A DNA stretch of 64,000 bases from the NCBI RefSeq assembly GCF_009711975.1, contig NZ_VIKW01000005.1:1-64000 (forward strand), in the 5' to 3' direction. Shown here in pieces: positions 1 to 9,900 of this stretch; within the stretch, counting starts at the first letter, position 1, and each line of letters starts with the position of its first letter. The notes beneath the pieces are model-generated. The model was not told where the DNA came from. It ran no database searches and worked only from the letters and a program-made list of their open reading frames with translations. The DNA comes from Anabaena sp. UHCC 0204 (GTDB lineage Bacteria > Cyanobacteriota > Cyanobacteriia > Cyanobacteriales > Nostocaceae). Position numbers and translations under genes: made by a program.

Positions 1-246
1 CCCAATTCATTGTGCTTTTAAACTGAATGAGATTGTTTGCTTAACCCAAATTTAATTATAATGTAAATTTGATCACATCTTTTTTAAAGATTTAATAAAG
101 AAATTTCTATTTTCTTAAAGATAGATAATATAGCAATTTGATTTGTGTATTCCTAAAGGAAGCTATCGGCATAAATCACTCATGCGAAAATGCCCTAATT
201 CTTAGAGAAGTCAGGGATATTGTGGTTCAAAATTGCTATAGAAAAA

Positions 247-1482
247 TTAGAAATTCTGGTTAATTTTTTTTAATACTTGCTCTGTCACTAACCTTATTGG
301 TCGTAATAAATAGTAAATAAAAGCGGGAAATTCTGCTAAAGGTAAAACTAACCAGTCGGAAGTAGTCGGCGTTGTGGCCAAACGCAAAGAATAACGTATT
401 TTATCTTGTAAACGTTCCCGCACACTTAAATGAAAGCGAGTGACTTTCCCATCTTGAAATGAACCATCAACATTTTGGAAAAGATTTTGATTGACTTCAA
501 CTGCAAGTAAACTAACTTTTGGATCTGTCTGAATTTTTTGCCAAACTTCATCAGGTAAAGCAGTTCCAAAAATATTTCGTGCTAGTGTCAAAGCCAAAAA
601 TAAGATTCTTTGACCACCTTTAATTCTTGCTTGTTCGAGCAATTTTTTCCAATTTAACTGGGGATAACTGCGAATTAATTCAGCCACATCACAAATGCGA
701 GCCAAATTTGTCCAACAGTCTTTTGTCCCATGTCCAGCTAACATCAACAGCGTATTTTCTGGAGAAAGATTAGGGACACTTTTACCAGCAATCGTAACTG
801 GTTCTAAGTCTTGCCATAATGCCTCACAATCAATAGGAAAAGAAAAATAGTTTGGCATTACTCCCCAGTGAAGTTCTACTACCAGTTCTGTTTCCGGGTG
901 GATAAAAGGATAAGCAGCTTCACGAACTAATTTATAGATGCTTTGCGATCGCACAAACGCAGCTTTTTGAGCCTCTGTAACTTCGATGCGCTCAATCTTC
1001 TGGCTATATCCCTGAGACACGAATACTTGTTTGGCCTTTTCTACATCCTGCGGGTGAACTAAAATGTCTAAATCGCTAAACTGTCGCAGTGATAAATTTC
1101 CATAAGCACTCGCAGCCAAAACTGGTCCTTTAAAGGGGAGAACTGATATTTTTGCTTCTGCAAATAAATTTAGCAGCCTTACCAATTCCCCACTTAAAAG
1201 TAAACTACGCCTAGTTTGAGCCAGAAAATCAAGTCGTAATTTGCTCAAAATCTCTTTGGGAACTACATCTGAAAAATTTCTGGAAAGACTGGAATATAAT
1301 AGAGGCAACACTCGTTGCTGTTGCGCCATTTCTATCAATTTACCCCAATTTATATTTTTTGCTAGAAGTTCTCTAATATGATCAGCTTTTTCTGGTTCTA
1401 TCTTAGTTCTGGCACAGCAAAGTAGCAATTCAATTTCAGAATTAGTCTGTGATAATATAGTCTCAACAGTTGAATGATCCAA
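247..1482 (-). CDS. Nucleotidyltransferase-fold protein (NTP_transf_5-like)
   Basis: A 411-residue protein. Residues 118-142 carry the KGP...YG...SDLDILV pattern typical of the uncharacterised nucleotidyltransferase family NTP_transf_5, in which the DLD aspartates (137 and 139) would bind metal. Flanking parts are helical. The start codon is TTG; I accept it because GGAG lies about 8 bases upstream and no in-frame ATG is better placed. The gene stands alone and the next gene downstream is on the same strand but 460 bp away. Family members often sit near polysaccharide or peptide-natural-product genes, but there is none here, so the substrate is unknown. Family call fairly firm; function open. 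Confidence 0.7.
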   Translation of the reverse strand: MDHSTVETILSQTNSEIELLLCCARTKIEPEKADHIRELLAKNINWGKLIEMAQQQRVLPLLYSSLSRNFSDVVPKEILSKLRLDFLAQTRRSLLLSGELVRLLNLFAEAKISVLPFKGPVLAASAYGNLSLRQFSDLDILVHPQDVEKAKQVFVSQGYSQKIERIEVTEAQKAAFVRSQSIYKLVREAAYPFIHPETELVVELHWGVMPNYFSFPIDCEALWQDLEPVTIAGKSVPNLSPENTLLMLAGHGTKDCWTNLARICDVAELIRSYPQLNWKKLLEQARIKGGQRILFLALTLARNIFGTALPDEVWQKIQTDPKVSLLAVEVNQNLFQNVDGSFQDGKVTRFHLSVRERLQDKIRYSLRLATTPTTSDWLVLPLAEFPAFIYYLLRPIRLVTEQVLKKINQNF

Positions 1483-1945
1483 TTTCAGTCTCCATTAAAA
1501 AAAATCAGAATTTCAATTATTACAAATAATTTTTATTTTTTAGGTGTTGCTTCACCAAAATTAATCACGAGGGTGATAAGCAAAGTGATCCTTAGTTTTG
1601 CAACCATGGCATAACTGCATTAGTTTATAAAATTTAGGGCGTTGCTGATAGCCTGCGTGGCGATAGCCATATTGAGGTATGAAATTGGAAAATCAAAAAA
1701 ATGAAACTCTTACTCTCTGAGACTGGAGCGCCTCTGCGTGAAATAAAATCATACTCTTAATCAGCAATGCCATAAAATTGAGCAATATAGCAGGTGACAG
1801 GTGAACCAGCGCGGTCATGGGGAAACCCCCATGAGCGACTAGTGTTCGCGTAGCGTGCCGGAGGCATTCACCCGAAGGGTGACAATTATTCAAGAAATTT
1901 GAGGTAAAGATATTTCTCAATATCCTATCACCCATCACCAAGAGA
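1483..1945. other. Gene-free stretch with repeats
   Basis: No convincing gene. It holds one complete copy of the GGCRTTGCTGAT-ended small mobile repeat (1638-1771). After that comes a repeat-rich part (about 1790-1890) with a perfect hairpin at 1816-1833, whose core recurs near 42240. An 82-codon reading frame here is made of these repeats. Confidence 0.6.
1638..1771. mobile_element. MITE-like palindromic element, family B, copy 1
   Basis: 134 bp. The left end reads GGCGTTGCTGAT and the right end is its near-perfect inverted copy (ATCAGCAATGCC), each followed inward by a GGTATGA/AGTATGA block. It is flanked by an 11-bp near-perfect direct repeat (ATAAAATTTAG at 1627-1637, ATAAAATTGAG at 1772-1782), as a target-site duplication would look. 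It encodes no protein. A second full copy lies at 54471-54589 and a degraded right end at about 42307-42318. Confidence 0.7.
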
Positions 1946-2521
1946 TTAAAATGAAGAATCAGGTTGTTGTAAAAATTCCTCTTCTTCTGGGGTAGAGATG
2001 CGTCCTAAAATTTCATTACGATGGGGAAAACGACCAAATCGAGCAATTATTTCCTTGTGTCGAAACGCTGATTCAATCGCTTTAGCACTATCAGGATCAT
2101 GGCTAAGTTGTTGAAATAGCTTAATACACTTGCGCTGATCAGCTAGGTTTTCACTGTGTTCAAATGGTAAATAAATAAACCAGCGTTTCACAGATAATAA
2201 TTGCCGATCATAGCCTTTACTTGTCGCGTGTTGCGCTAATGAAATTGCTTCCCAGTCCGTTGCAAAGGCTTCTGGAGTATCACGAAACATATTTCGGGGA
2301 AATTGATCTAGCAAGAGAATTAAAGCTAGACAGGTTTCGGGTGCATTCATCCAATCATGTAAGTGTCCCGCTACTGCTTCTCGGTAAACTTCAAAAAAAA
2401 GATCGCGGACTTTAACATCAAAATCTGGTTGTTTGTCAAACCAAAATGGCTGCACTTTACCGTAATTTGGGTCATCTGGATAACCAAACCAAAAATCCAA
2501 AATAGCTGTTGCCTGTGACAT
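1946..2521 (-). CDS. DUF924 family protein
   Basis: 191 residues spanning the whole DUF924 family pattern: ILDFWFG at the N-terminus, LLDQFPRNMFR in the middle, then YLPFEHSE, RFGRFPHRN and STPEEEEFL near the C-terminus. The family is an all-helical, TPR-like fold, common in bacteria and without a settled function. ATG start, full length. It is a single-gene unit between repeat-rich spacers. Nothing in the neighbourhood suggests a pathway. Confidence 0.85.
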   Translation of the reverse strand: MSQATAILDFWFGYPDDPNYGKVQPFWFDKQPDFDVKVRDLFFEVYREAVAGHLHDWMNAPETCLALILLLDQFPRNMFRDTPEAFATDWEAISLAQHATSKGYDRQLLSVKRWFIYLPFEHSENLADQRKCIKLFQQLSHDPDSAKAIESAFRHKEIIARFGRFPHRNEILGRISTPEEEEFLQQPDSSF

Positions 2522-3320
2522 TGCTGTTATTGATTATTACAAAGCACCTGTCGCATTTTACACATATATCTGGTATTTTTGGTAATTTAATTTGAGATGA
2601 TTACCATAATGTCATCACATTTTCATCTTCTAGAGTGTTCCAAACAATAAATGATCCAAAACCAGAGATTGCTTCATTCCGCTCCGCTCCATATGGCTAA
2701 CGCCACGCTCCGCGAACGCAATGACAATTGGGCATTTTTTTACTTGGAATACTCCTATCGGACTTACGCAATAACTCTCTGAAACTCTTATTTCTCCGCG
2801 TCCTCTGCGTCCTCTGCGGTTCATTTCTTCATGATTTTACAGAATCCTACTTTCGATAGATTTATTATTTTGCCAAATATTTTATAATAGAAATTGTGCT
2901 ACCTGTTAACCTGCACAAATTATGCTTTGTAATGGCATATAGCAATTATGTCCTCTTGTTCAATACCTGCGCCATTTTTTTGTAGGTATTGGTTGTTTAG
3001 ACGATTTTTGGCTTTAACACTTCAGAAAGTACAGTAAGGCAACAATTCCTGAGCAAAATTCAACTCAAAAGCTTGTAGGAAGCTAATTGTTAGATTTTTC
3101 AGTGTTAATTTTTGATGCTGCATTGCGGTACTAGCCAAATTCAAGGCTTGTTAAAAATACACAGGGTGTCAGAAATCAACGTTTTTGTATTTGAGGAAAT
3201 CGAATTGTTTATGAATACTAAAAAAGAAGGCCGTGGTAGCGGTAGATTACAACACACGCCTTAAATCCTGTAGAGACGTTCCATGGAACGTCTCTATATC
3301 TGTAAAAATATATTTATCAG
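2522..3320. other. Gene-free stretch with small interspersed repeats
   Basis: I see no gene on either strand. It holds a repeat rich in GCTAACGCCACGC-type words (about 2680-2725), a CCTCTGCGTCCTCTGCG repeat (about 2785-2825) related to the insert inside mutS, and a hairpin with AATACCT/AGGTATT arms near 2960-2992. It also has a solo CTAGTAC-type repeat end at 3121-3134 and a perfect 26-bp palindrome at 3271-3296. Most of it looks like decayed repeat DNA. Confidence 0.55.
3271..3296. repeat. Perfect palindrome, GAGACGTTCC family
   Basis: Two 13-base arms (TAGAGACGTTCCA and its complement) meet with no loop. A related imperfect copy is at 31888-31913, with another remnant near 12513. It lies between the tRNA-His gene and the repeat-rich spacer, and could act as a transcription stop or simply be an interspersed repeat. 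Confidence 0.6.
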
Positions 3321-3394
3321 GGCGAACGATGGGGATCGAACCCACGAATGGTGGTACCACAAACCACTGCCTTAACCACTTGGCTACGCTCGCC
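3321..3394 (-). tRNA. tRNA-His (anticodon GTG)
   Basis: Reading the minus strand, all four arms fold. The acceptor stem is GCGAGCG with CGTTCGC, preceded by the extra G(-1) opposite C73 that marks histidine tRNAs. The anticodon stem is GTGGT/ACCAC around the loop TTGTGGT, which gives anticodon GTG. The T arm is GTGGG/CCCAT with TTCGATC in the loop. The CCA end is not encoded. A reading frame on the opposite strand covers the same bases and is spurious. Confidence 0.95.
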
Positions 3395-3513
3395 ATTCAC
3401 TACTTGAGTATAGCACAACCTCCAGAAAATGATCAAGTTTTTTTTGCCAGAAATTAGAGAATTTTCTTGGTAGTCTTTAAAAGACTAACAATCGGACTAG
3501 ATCAAGTAGGAAT

Positions 3514-3894
3514 ATGAAACCTTTAACTATGCTTATATGTGTAGGCGCAGCGGGTATTGGCATTCTAGGGGCAATGATGTCGAAGACAAATCCCAATCAG
3601 GTTGAATATGAAAAGTATGCAGTCCAAAAACTGACAACATATCTAAAAACTGATGTATGTCAAAAAACACCAAGTTTTTTAGAAAGATTAATCAAAACTA
3701 ATTGTGAGCAAGTGCTGGAGTCAGCAACACCGCACATCAAAGAACTAATTACTAGCACAACCAAGCGACAAGATTATATGATCTTTAGTATTTATCGGAC
3801 CGAAATCAAGCTTGATTCTTGGATACCAGGGTACAAATTTGAAACAGTAGGCGCGTTGAATCAATTTTACACTTACAATGCCCAAGAAAAATAA
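3514..3894 (+). CDS. DUF4359 domain protein
   Basis: 126 residues with an N-terminal hydrophobic segment (about 5-22: signal anchor or signal peptide), then a small soluble domain with NPNQVEYEKYA, two cysteines (near 50 and 64), TTKRQDYMIFSIY, and YKFETVGALNQFYTY at the end. This matches my recollection of the cyanobacterial DUF4359 family, which has no known function. The ATG at 3514 follows a TAGGA ribosome site. It probably faces the periplasm or thylakoid lumen. The kinase gene starts 57 bp downstream on the same strand, so the two may be co-transcribed. Confidence 0.7.
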   Translation: MKPLTMLICVGAAGIGILGAMMSKTNPNQVEYEKYAVQKLTTYLKTDVCQKTPSFLERLIKTNCEQVLESATPHIKELITSTTKRQDYMIFSIYRTEIKLDSWIPGYKFETVGALNQFYTYNAQEK

Positions 3895-3951
3895 ATCAGC
3901 AGAAATCAGATGAAGACTTAAGATACAAGTAGTCCCGGAAAAAACTACTCT

Positions 3952-5313
3952 GTGATGAGTTTCTGTACTAACTGTCTGTATCCGCAAAATCCAGATAATG
4001 CTCTGTTTTGTCTTAAATGTGGTAAACCGCTTTTACTTAAAGATCGCTACCGTCCTCTTTATCCTTTAGGTAAGGGTGGGTTCGGGAGAACACTTTTAGG
4101 TGTGGATGAACATATCCCTTCTCAACCTCAATGCGTAATTAAACAACTCTGTTTCCCAGAAGAGAATCTAGCCAGCTTTCGCAAAGCTGTAGAATTATTT
4201 CGTCAAGAAGCAGTGCGCTTAGATGATTTGCGCCATCCCCAAATTCCCCAATTATTAGCACATTTTGAACAGGAAAATCGCTTGTATTTGGTACAAGAAT
4301 TAATTTCCGGACAAACATTAGCCCAGGAATTAGAGCAGCAAGGAGTTTTTAATCAGGGGAAAATCCAGAAATTACTGCAAGATTTATTACCTGTGTTGGA
4401 ATTTGTGCATGGTCATCATGTTATTCACAGGGATATTAAGCCGGAAAATATAATGCGAAAATCTCTAGGAGGGGATTTAGTATTAATTGATTTTGGTGTT
4501 GCTAAATATATTTCTGCAACTGGGGTAATGAAAACAGGAACAACTATTGGGAGTCCTGAATACATGGCCCCTGAACAAATGCGGGGTAAAGTGTTACCAG
4601 CGAGTGATCTTTATAGTTTGGGTGTAAGTTGTATTCAGCTATTAACGGGGATTTCTCCCTTTGATTTATTTGATGATACAAGCGATCGCTGGATTTGGCG
4701 AGATTATTTACCTCCAGACAATCATGTTACATCTCATCTAAGTGAAATTCTGGATAAACTTATTCATAATGCCTTGGCTCAACGCTACAAATCTGCTCAG
4801 GAAGTCCTAGCAGCAATGGCAATAAATACCCAACCAGCCAAGAAACAGCAACTTACTACTCTCCGTTCGGATACAGGTATTAATTACCAGCAGTTACGTG
4901 ATTTCCTCGCATGGAAACAGTGGCAAAAAGCAGATGCAGAAACTTGGGCGTTAATGTGTCAAGCTTTATCTAAACGGAAAGGTAGTTATTTATCTAATAG
5001 TGATTTAGAAACTTTACCTTGTCAGGATTTACAAATAATTGACCAATTGTGGACAAAATATAGTCAAGGGCATTTTGGTTTTAGTATCCAAACCCAAATT
5101 TATAATACCTGCGATCGCGACTATGCAGAATTTTGCAGTACAGTAGGTTGGTATTTGCCCAATGCTACTTCTGTCCGTCAACAATTAACTTTTAAATTAT
5201 CTGCACCAACAGGTCATTTACCTTCTCACTTTTGGGTTAGTGGTAATCAGTTAGGAAGACACATGAAAGCTTTAACTGCAAAGGTGGCAAGCTGTTATAT
5301 TAGGAACAATTGA
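3952..5313 (+). CDS. Zinc ribbon - Ser/Thr kinase - GUN4 fusion protein
   Basis: 453 residues in three parts. Residues 1-25 form a zinc ribbon (C5, C8, C20, C23). Residues about 32-290 are a Hanks-type kinase with GKGGFG, the VIK lysine, HRDIKPEN, IDFG and YMAPEQ, all intact. Residues about 305-450 are a GUN4-like domain (LRDFLAWKQW, LWTKYSQGHFGFS). GUN4 proteins bind porphyrins and stimulate magnesium chelatase, so the fusion could link tetrapyrrole status to phosphorylation; that link is inference. It lies just upstream of siroheme genes. The start is GTG at 3952, with ATG at 3955 as an alternative. The stop codon lies at the edge of an AATTGAC tandem repeat. Confidence 0.85.
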   Translation: MMSFCTNCLYPQNPDNALFCLKCGKPLLLKDRYRPLYPLGKGGFGRTLLGVDEHIPSQPQCVIKQLCFPEENLASFRKAVELFRQEAVRLDDLRHPQIPQLLAHFEQENRLYLVQELISGQTLAQELEQQGVFNQGKIQKLLQDLLPVLEFVHGHHVIHRDIKPENIMRKSLGGDLVLIDFGVAKYISATGVMKTGTTIGSPEYMAPEQMRGKVLPASDLYSLGVSCIQLLTGISPFDLFDDTSDRWIWRDYLPPDNHVTSHLSEILDKLIHNALAQRYKSAQEVLAAMAINTQPAKKQQLTTLRSDTGINYQQLRDFLAWKQWQKADAETWALMCQALSKRKGSYLSNSDLETLPCQDLQIIDQLWTKYSQGHFGFSIQTQIYNTCDRDYAEFCSTVGWYLPNATSVRQQLTFKLSAPTGHLPSHFWVSGNQLGRHMKALTAKVASCYIRNN

Positions 5314-5344
5314 CAATTGATAATTGACAATTGACAATTGACAA
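5307..5344. repeat. Short tandem repeat (AATTGAC)n
   Basis: About five heptamer units (AATTGAC with one AATTGAT) start inside the last codons of the kinase-GUN4 gene and supply its TGA stop. This is the heptameric type of repeat known from heterocystous cyanobacteria. Confidence 0.8.
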
Positions 5345-5386
5345 TGCTTAATAAAGTGAAAACTTAGATAAATCAATAACAATTGA
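5344..5386 (+). repeat. Interspersed 43-bp repeat, family C, copy 1
   Basis: The block from ATGCTTAATAAAGTG to CAATAACAATTGAC recurs in inverted orientation at about 49820-49866 with about three differences. In both copies it abuts short tandem repeats. No coding capacity. Confidence 0.6.
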
Positions 5387-5432
5387 CTCCTTCTTCTCTC
5401 CTGACTCCTGACTCCTTCTCCCAGCCCTAATT

Positions 5433-6170
5433 ATGCAAAGTAATACAGCTTATCTTTTAGTATCTCATGGCAGTCGTGATCCTCGTCCAGATATGGCTAT
5501 GGAGCAATTAGCTAGGCTGTTAAGTGAGATATTACCTCAAGGTGAAAATTTCGTAGGTGTCGCTACCTTGGAAGCAAATATTCAACCTTTACATCTGCAA
5601 ATAAAAGATTTTACTGATCGTGTTCAGGCTTTTGGCTGTAAAAGGGTGCAAATTATCCCTCTATTTTTGTTACCGGGTTTTCATGTTATGACTGATATTC
5701 CCGCAGAAATTGCGATCGCACAAGAGGTGATAGGTGCAGGAATGATCATGGAATTGCGTCCCTATATTGGTAGTTATCCTGGGTTAGGCAAGTTTGTCGC
5801 TAGGATGATGATGACGGTAAAAGCAGATGTATCAATTATTTTAGCTCATGGTAGCAGACGGGCTGGTTCTCATGCTCCTGTGGAAAGTATAGCGGCTAGT
5901 GTGGGCGCAGTTACGGCTTATTGGTCTGTACCTCCGAGTTTAGAAATAAGAGTACAGGAATTGATAGCTGCTGGTGATCAAGAAATTGCGATTTTCCCAT
6001 ATTTTTTATTTACAGGTGGGATAACTGATGCGATCGCTCTGGCAGTAGAAACGCTAAAATTACAATTTCCATCAGTAAGTTTTCAACTCGCACCACCTTT
6101 AGGAACAAGTCGAGAATTTGCTGATTTAATCTGGGATTTCATTAAAGAAGAGGACAAAGTTTTTGGGTAA
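5433..6170 (+). CDS. sirB: Sirohydrochlorin chelatase (CbiX/SirB type)
   Basis: 245 residues made of two similar halves, each opening with an HGSR motif (VSHGSRDPRP at 10-19, LAHGSRRAG near 144), as in long-form CbiX/SirB chelatases that insert iron or cobalt into sirohydrochlorin. PLFLLPGFH and PYFLFTGG are the matching second motifs of each half. The stop overlaps the start of the methyltransferase gene by 8 bases, so the pair is translationally coupled and makes siroheme for nitrite and sulfite reductases. Whether the metal is Fe or Co cannot be told from the sequence. ATG start. Confidence 0.88.
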   Translation: MQSNTAYLLVSHGSRDPRPDMAMEQLARLLSEILPQGENFVGVATLEANIQPLHLQIKDFTDRVQAFGCKRVQIIPLFLLPGFHVMTDIPAEIAIAQEVIGAGMIMELRPYIGSYPGLGKFVARMMMTVKADVSIILAHGSRRAGSHAPVESIAASVGAVTAYWSVPPSLEIRVQELIAAGDQEIAIFPYFLFTGGITDAIALAVETLKLQFPSVSFQLAPPLGTSREFADLIWDFIKEEDKVFG

Positions 6171-6915
6171 AGTCTATTTAGTTGGTGCTGGTCCTGGAGA
6201 TCCTGGACTTATGACACTCAAAGGAAAAGGGTTGTTGGCTTGTGCAGATGTCGTTATTTATGATGCTTTGGTGAGTCCAGAAGTTCTGGAAATGATAAAT
6301 CCCGAAGCCGAACAAATCAACGCTGGTAAACGCATGGGTAGACATTCGCTGTTACAGGAAGTCACTACCCAATTACTGATTGAGAAAGCTGAGAATCATG
6401 GGATAGTTATCCGGCTCAAAGGTGGTGATCCTTTTATCTTCGGTCGGGGTGGGGAAGAAATGGCGGAATTGGTAGCCGCAGGTATTCCCGTAGAAGTTGT
6501 ACCAGGGATTACATCAGGAATTGCCGCACCAGCCTATGCAGGTATTCCTTTAACCCATCGTCTTTATAGTTCTTCAGTTACTTTTGTGACTGGACATGAA
6601 TCTGCTGGTAAGTATAAACCCCAGGTAAATTGGCAAGCGATCGCCCACGGTTCAGAAACTATAGTCATTTATATGGGTATTCACAATTTACCCTACATAG
6701 TTGAGCAGTTTACTCTCGCTGGGTTGAGTTTAGATACACCCATTGCCTTAGTCCGGTGGGGAACTCGGCCCGAACAGGAAGAATTAATCGGTGAATTGGG
6801 GACAATTGTCGAAGAAGTGGAAGCAAAAGGATTTCTTGCACCTGCGATCGCTGTAATTGGTGCAGTTGTAAAATTACACAGTATATTATCTGGTTCTGTG
6901 CAGGAGAAAAAATAG
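6163..6915 (+). CDS. cobA: Uroporphyrinogen-III C-methyltransferase
   Basis: 250 residues, the normal size of a single-domain SUMT. It adds two methyl groups from S-adenosylmethionine to uroporphyrinogen III to give precorrin-2, the branch point to siroheme and cobalamin. Visible motifs are VGAGPGDPGLMTLKG at the N-terminus, RLKGGDPFIFGRGGEE, and VVPGITSGIAAPAYAGIPLTHR. The start is TTG at 6163, inside the chelatase gene; AGAGGA lies upstream, and the family N-terminus begins right there, so no later start is possible. There is no fused CysG or HemD domain. Confidence 0.93.
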   Translation: MGKVYLVGAGPGDPGLMTLKGKGLLACADVVIYDALVSPEVLEMINPEAEQINAGKRMGRHSLLQEVTTQLLIEKAENHGIVIRLKGGDPFIFGRGGEEMAELVAAGIPVEVVPGITSGIAAPAYAGIPLTHRLYSSSVTFVTGHESAGKYKPQVNWQAIAHGSETIVIYMGIHNLPYIVEQFTLAGLSLDTPIALVRWGTRPEQEELIGELGTIVEEVEAKGFLAPAIAVIGAVVKLHSILSGSVQEKK

Positions 6916-6963
6916 AGGAAAAGCTAAACTGAAGTTTAGTCATCTTTAAAAATCCTTAAAACT

Positions 6964-9900
6964 ATGTATAATTGGAAACGATTCTGGTGTCCGAATACAG
7001 GAAATATTAGGCTCGACTATGGTGGATTTTTAGAAGATCCAGAATCAGAATATGGACATAATCCTGACGTAGTAACCTTTAGCTCTATATCCCATATTCC
7101 GTGTTTAATATTGTTGGGTGAACCAGGTATTGGTAAAACCACAGCAGTCGACCAAGCATTTGATGAATTAAAAGAAGAATTAGACGAATCTGAAGACGAT
7201 TGTTTATTTTTTAATCTTGGTGATTTTGACTCAAATCAAGATTTATCTAATGGGATATTCAAAGACGAAAAATTTATTACATGGATTCATGGAACTCATA
7301 AACTACATCTTTTTTTAGATAGTTTAGATGAAGGTTTACTTTCAGTTAAGACAATTATTAGAAGTTTAGAAAATAAAATAGAGCATCTTCCTACTGAATG
7401 CCTTTATTTTCGGATTACCTGTAGAACATCTGTTTGGTTAGAAAATTCCACTCTAGAGCAAAAGTTAAAAGAAAAATGGGGAGAAGCTAATACAAAAATA
7501 TATGAACTTGCTCCTTTACGTAGAATAGATATTATTGAAGTAGCTAACGCAAAGAATATAAATTCTGAATTGTTCATGCAGGAGATTTTAAATAGAGAAG
7601 CAACCCCACTTGCTATTAAACCAGTTACATTAAAATTTTTGATGGGTACTTACCTACAAAATGGGCAATTCCCTGATTCTAAAAAAGAATTATATAAACA
7701 GGGTTGTTTACAATTATGTGAAGAAGTTAACCCATATCGCTTACAGTTAGGTAAGTCTAAATTAAATTCTTATCAACGTTTAATAATAGCAGCACGTATT
7801 GCAACTATTATACTTTTTGCTAACAGAAGTGCTATATGGACAAGCCGAGAAATGGCAGATATACCTAATTCAGATATAGCTATTCGAGATTTATGTGTAG
7901 GTAAAGAAATAATTAATGAGCAAGAATTTCAGGTTACAGAAAATAATATTAGAGATGAAGTTTTATCTATTACAGGATTATTTTCTTCTCGTGGAAGTAA
8001 TCGCATGGGATTTGCTCATCAAACCTACGCTGAATTTTTAGCTGCATGGTATTTAATTAAACGTAATATACCCTTGGTTCAGGTAATGAGCTTAATTGTT
8101 TCACAAGGAGATCCAGAATGTAAATTAATTCCTCAACTACATGAAACTGCTGCTTGGTTAGCAAGTATGAGGAAGGATATTCTAGAAGAAATTCTTAAAA
8201 CAGATCCAGATGTACTTTTAAGAAGTGATATTCCTACAGATAGAGAAATTCAAGAGAAAATAGTTGCTAACTTACTGAATTATTACAATGATGGAAAACT
8301 GCTAAATAGAGATTTAGGTAGCTATTTTAATTACAAAAAACTTAAACATCCTGGATTAGCTAAACAACTGCGTCCATATATTCATGATTCTAGTAAATCA
8401 CTAGAAGCAAGAGATGAAGCAATAGATATTGCTAAAAGTTGTGAATTATATGAGATTCAAGAAGATTTAGTTGATTTAGCACTAGATTCATCTCAATCTA
8501 TACACCTGAGAGCTAACGCTGCAATGACTATTTGTTCAGTTGGCAATTTAGAAACAAAATTAAAGTTAAAGCCTTTAGCTATTAGTAATATTGAAGAAGA
8601 TGAGGATGACAGACTTAAAGGATATAGTTTAGAAGCAGTTTGGCCAGAACACTTAACAGCCGAAGAATTATTTAACGCTATTACTCCAGCTAAAAGGAGA
8701 AATTTATTTGGTGGTTATCAGAGTTTTCTTAAAAATGAACTTGTTGCCAAACTTCAATCTGATGATTTAGTGATAGCTCTTAACTGGGTTGAAAAGCAAG
8801 GTTTAAGATGTTTTGAAGATCCATTTGAAAGACTAGCAGATGAAATTATTTTAAAAGCATGGGAACAATTTGATATTCCTGAAGTAGTAGAAATTTTTGC
8901 TAGAATAGCCATAATTCAGTGGAAAGAATATCAAAGTTTAGTCACTCAAAGTGATTCCACTGGGCATAATTTTGAGTCACAAATTTTGCAGTATGATGAA
9001 AAAAGACGCACATTACTTGAAAAAATAGTTTTAAATATTGTTTATGAAGAAAAAGATCCTAAATTTTTATTAAGCTCGGTTACAGAAAATATTCTCTTAA
9101 ATCAAGATATATTTTGGATGTTGGATAAGTTGCAAAACACAGAATTTAATGAACAACAAAAAATTTGGGTTCAATTAATTGAATGGAGTTTTAACCGTCA
9201 AGATGCAAAACAGATAGATACTATTATTACTGCCACTCAAACTAATGAAATTTTGCGTAATCATTTTGCCTCTTACTTTGAAGCCGTTGAGTTAAATTCA
9301 TCCCTAGCAAAAAAAATGGAAGCTGATTATATTTGGGTACAAAATTTGGAGAATCGCAAACCAAAATCTCAACTATTAGAACCGCCACTAAAAGAGAGAG
9401 TTATTCTACTTTTAGAACAGTTAGATACGGGTAATCTATCAGCTTGGTATCAGCTAAATATGGAAATGACTTTAAGACCAAATAGTAGATATTATACTGA
9501 TGAACTAGAATATGATTTGACTAAACTTCCTGGTTGGAAAGAAGCCGATACAGCCACTCAAAGAAAAATCATAGATGGTGCTAAGAAATACGTTTTAGAA
9601 CAAAATCAATTACCTTACAGTTGGATAGGTACAAACACTTTTGATAGATTGGCTTTAGCTGGTTGTAGAGCATTATTTTTACTCTTGAAAGAATCACCAG
9701 AATTTTTAGATACCATTACAGATGAAATCTGGCAGAGATGGACACCTATTATAGTGGGATATCCAAATAGTGGCAGAGAAGATAATTACCTTGAATTAGT
9801 TAGGCGATCATATATAAAAGCACCTACTGAAACTATTAACACACTAATTTTAATAATTGATAAAGAAAATGAAGAACATAGTACTATCTTCATTATGAAT

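Noticed and set aside
1693-1941. 82-codon minus-strand reading frame
   Set aside because: It runs through a family B element and hairpin repeats, has no family likeness and changes wherever the repeats do.
3233-3457. 74-codon plus-strand reading frame
   Set aside because: It lies over the tRNA-His gene on the other strand.
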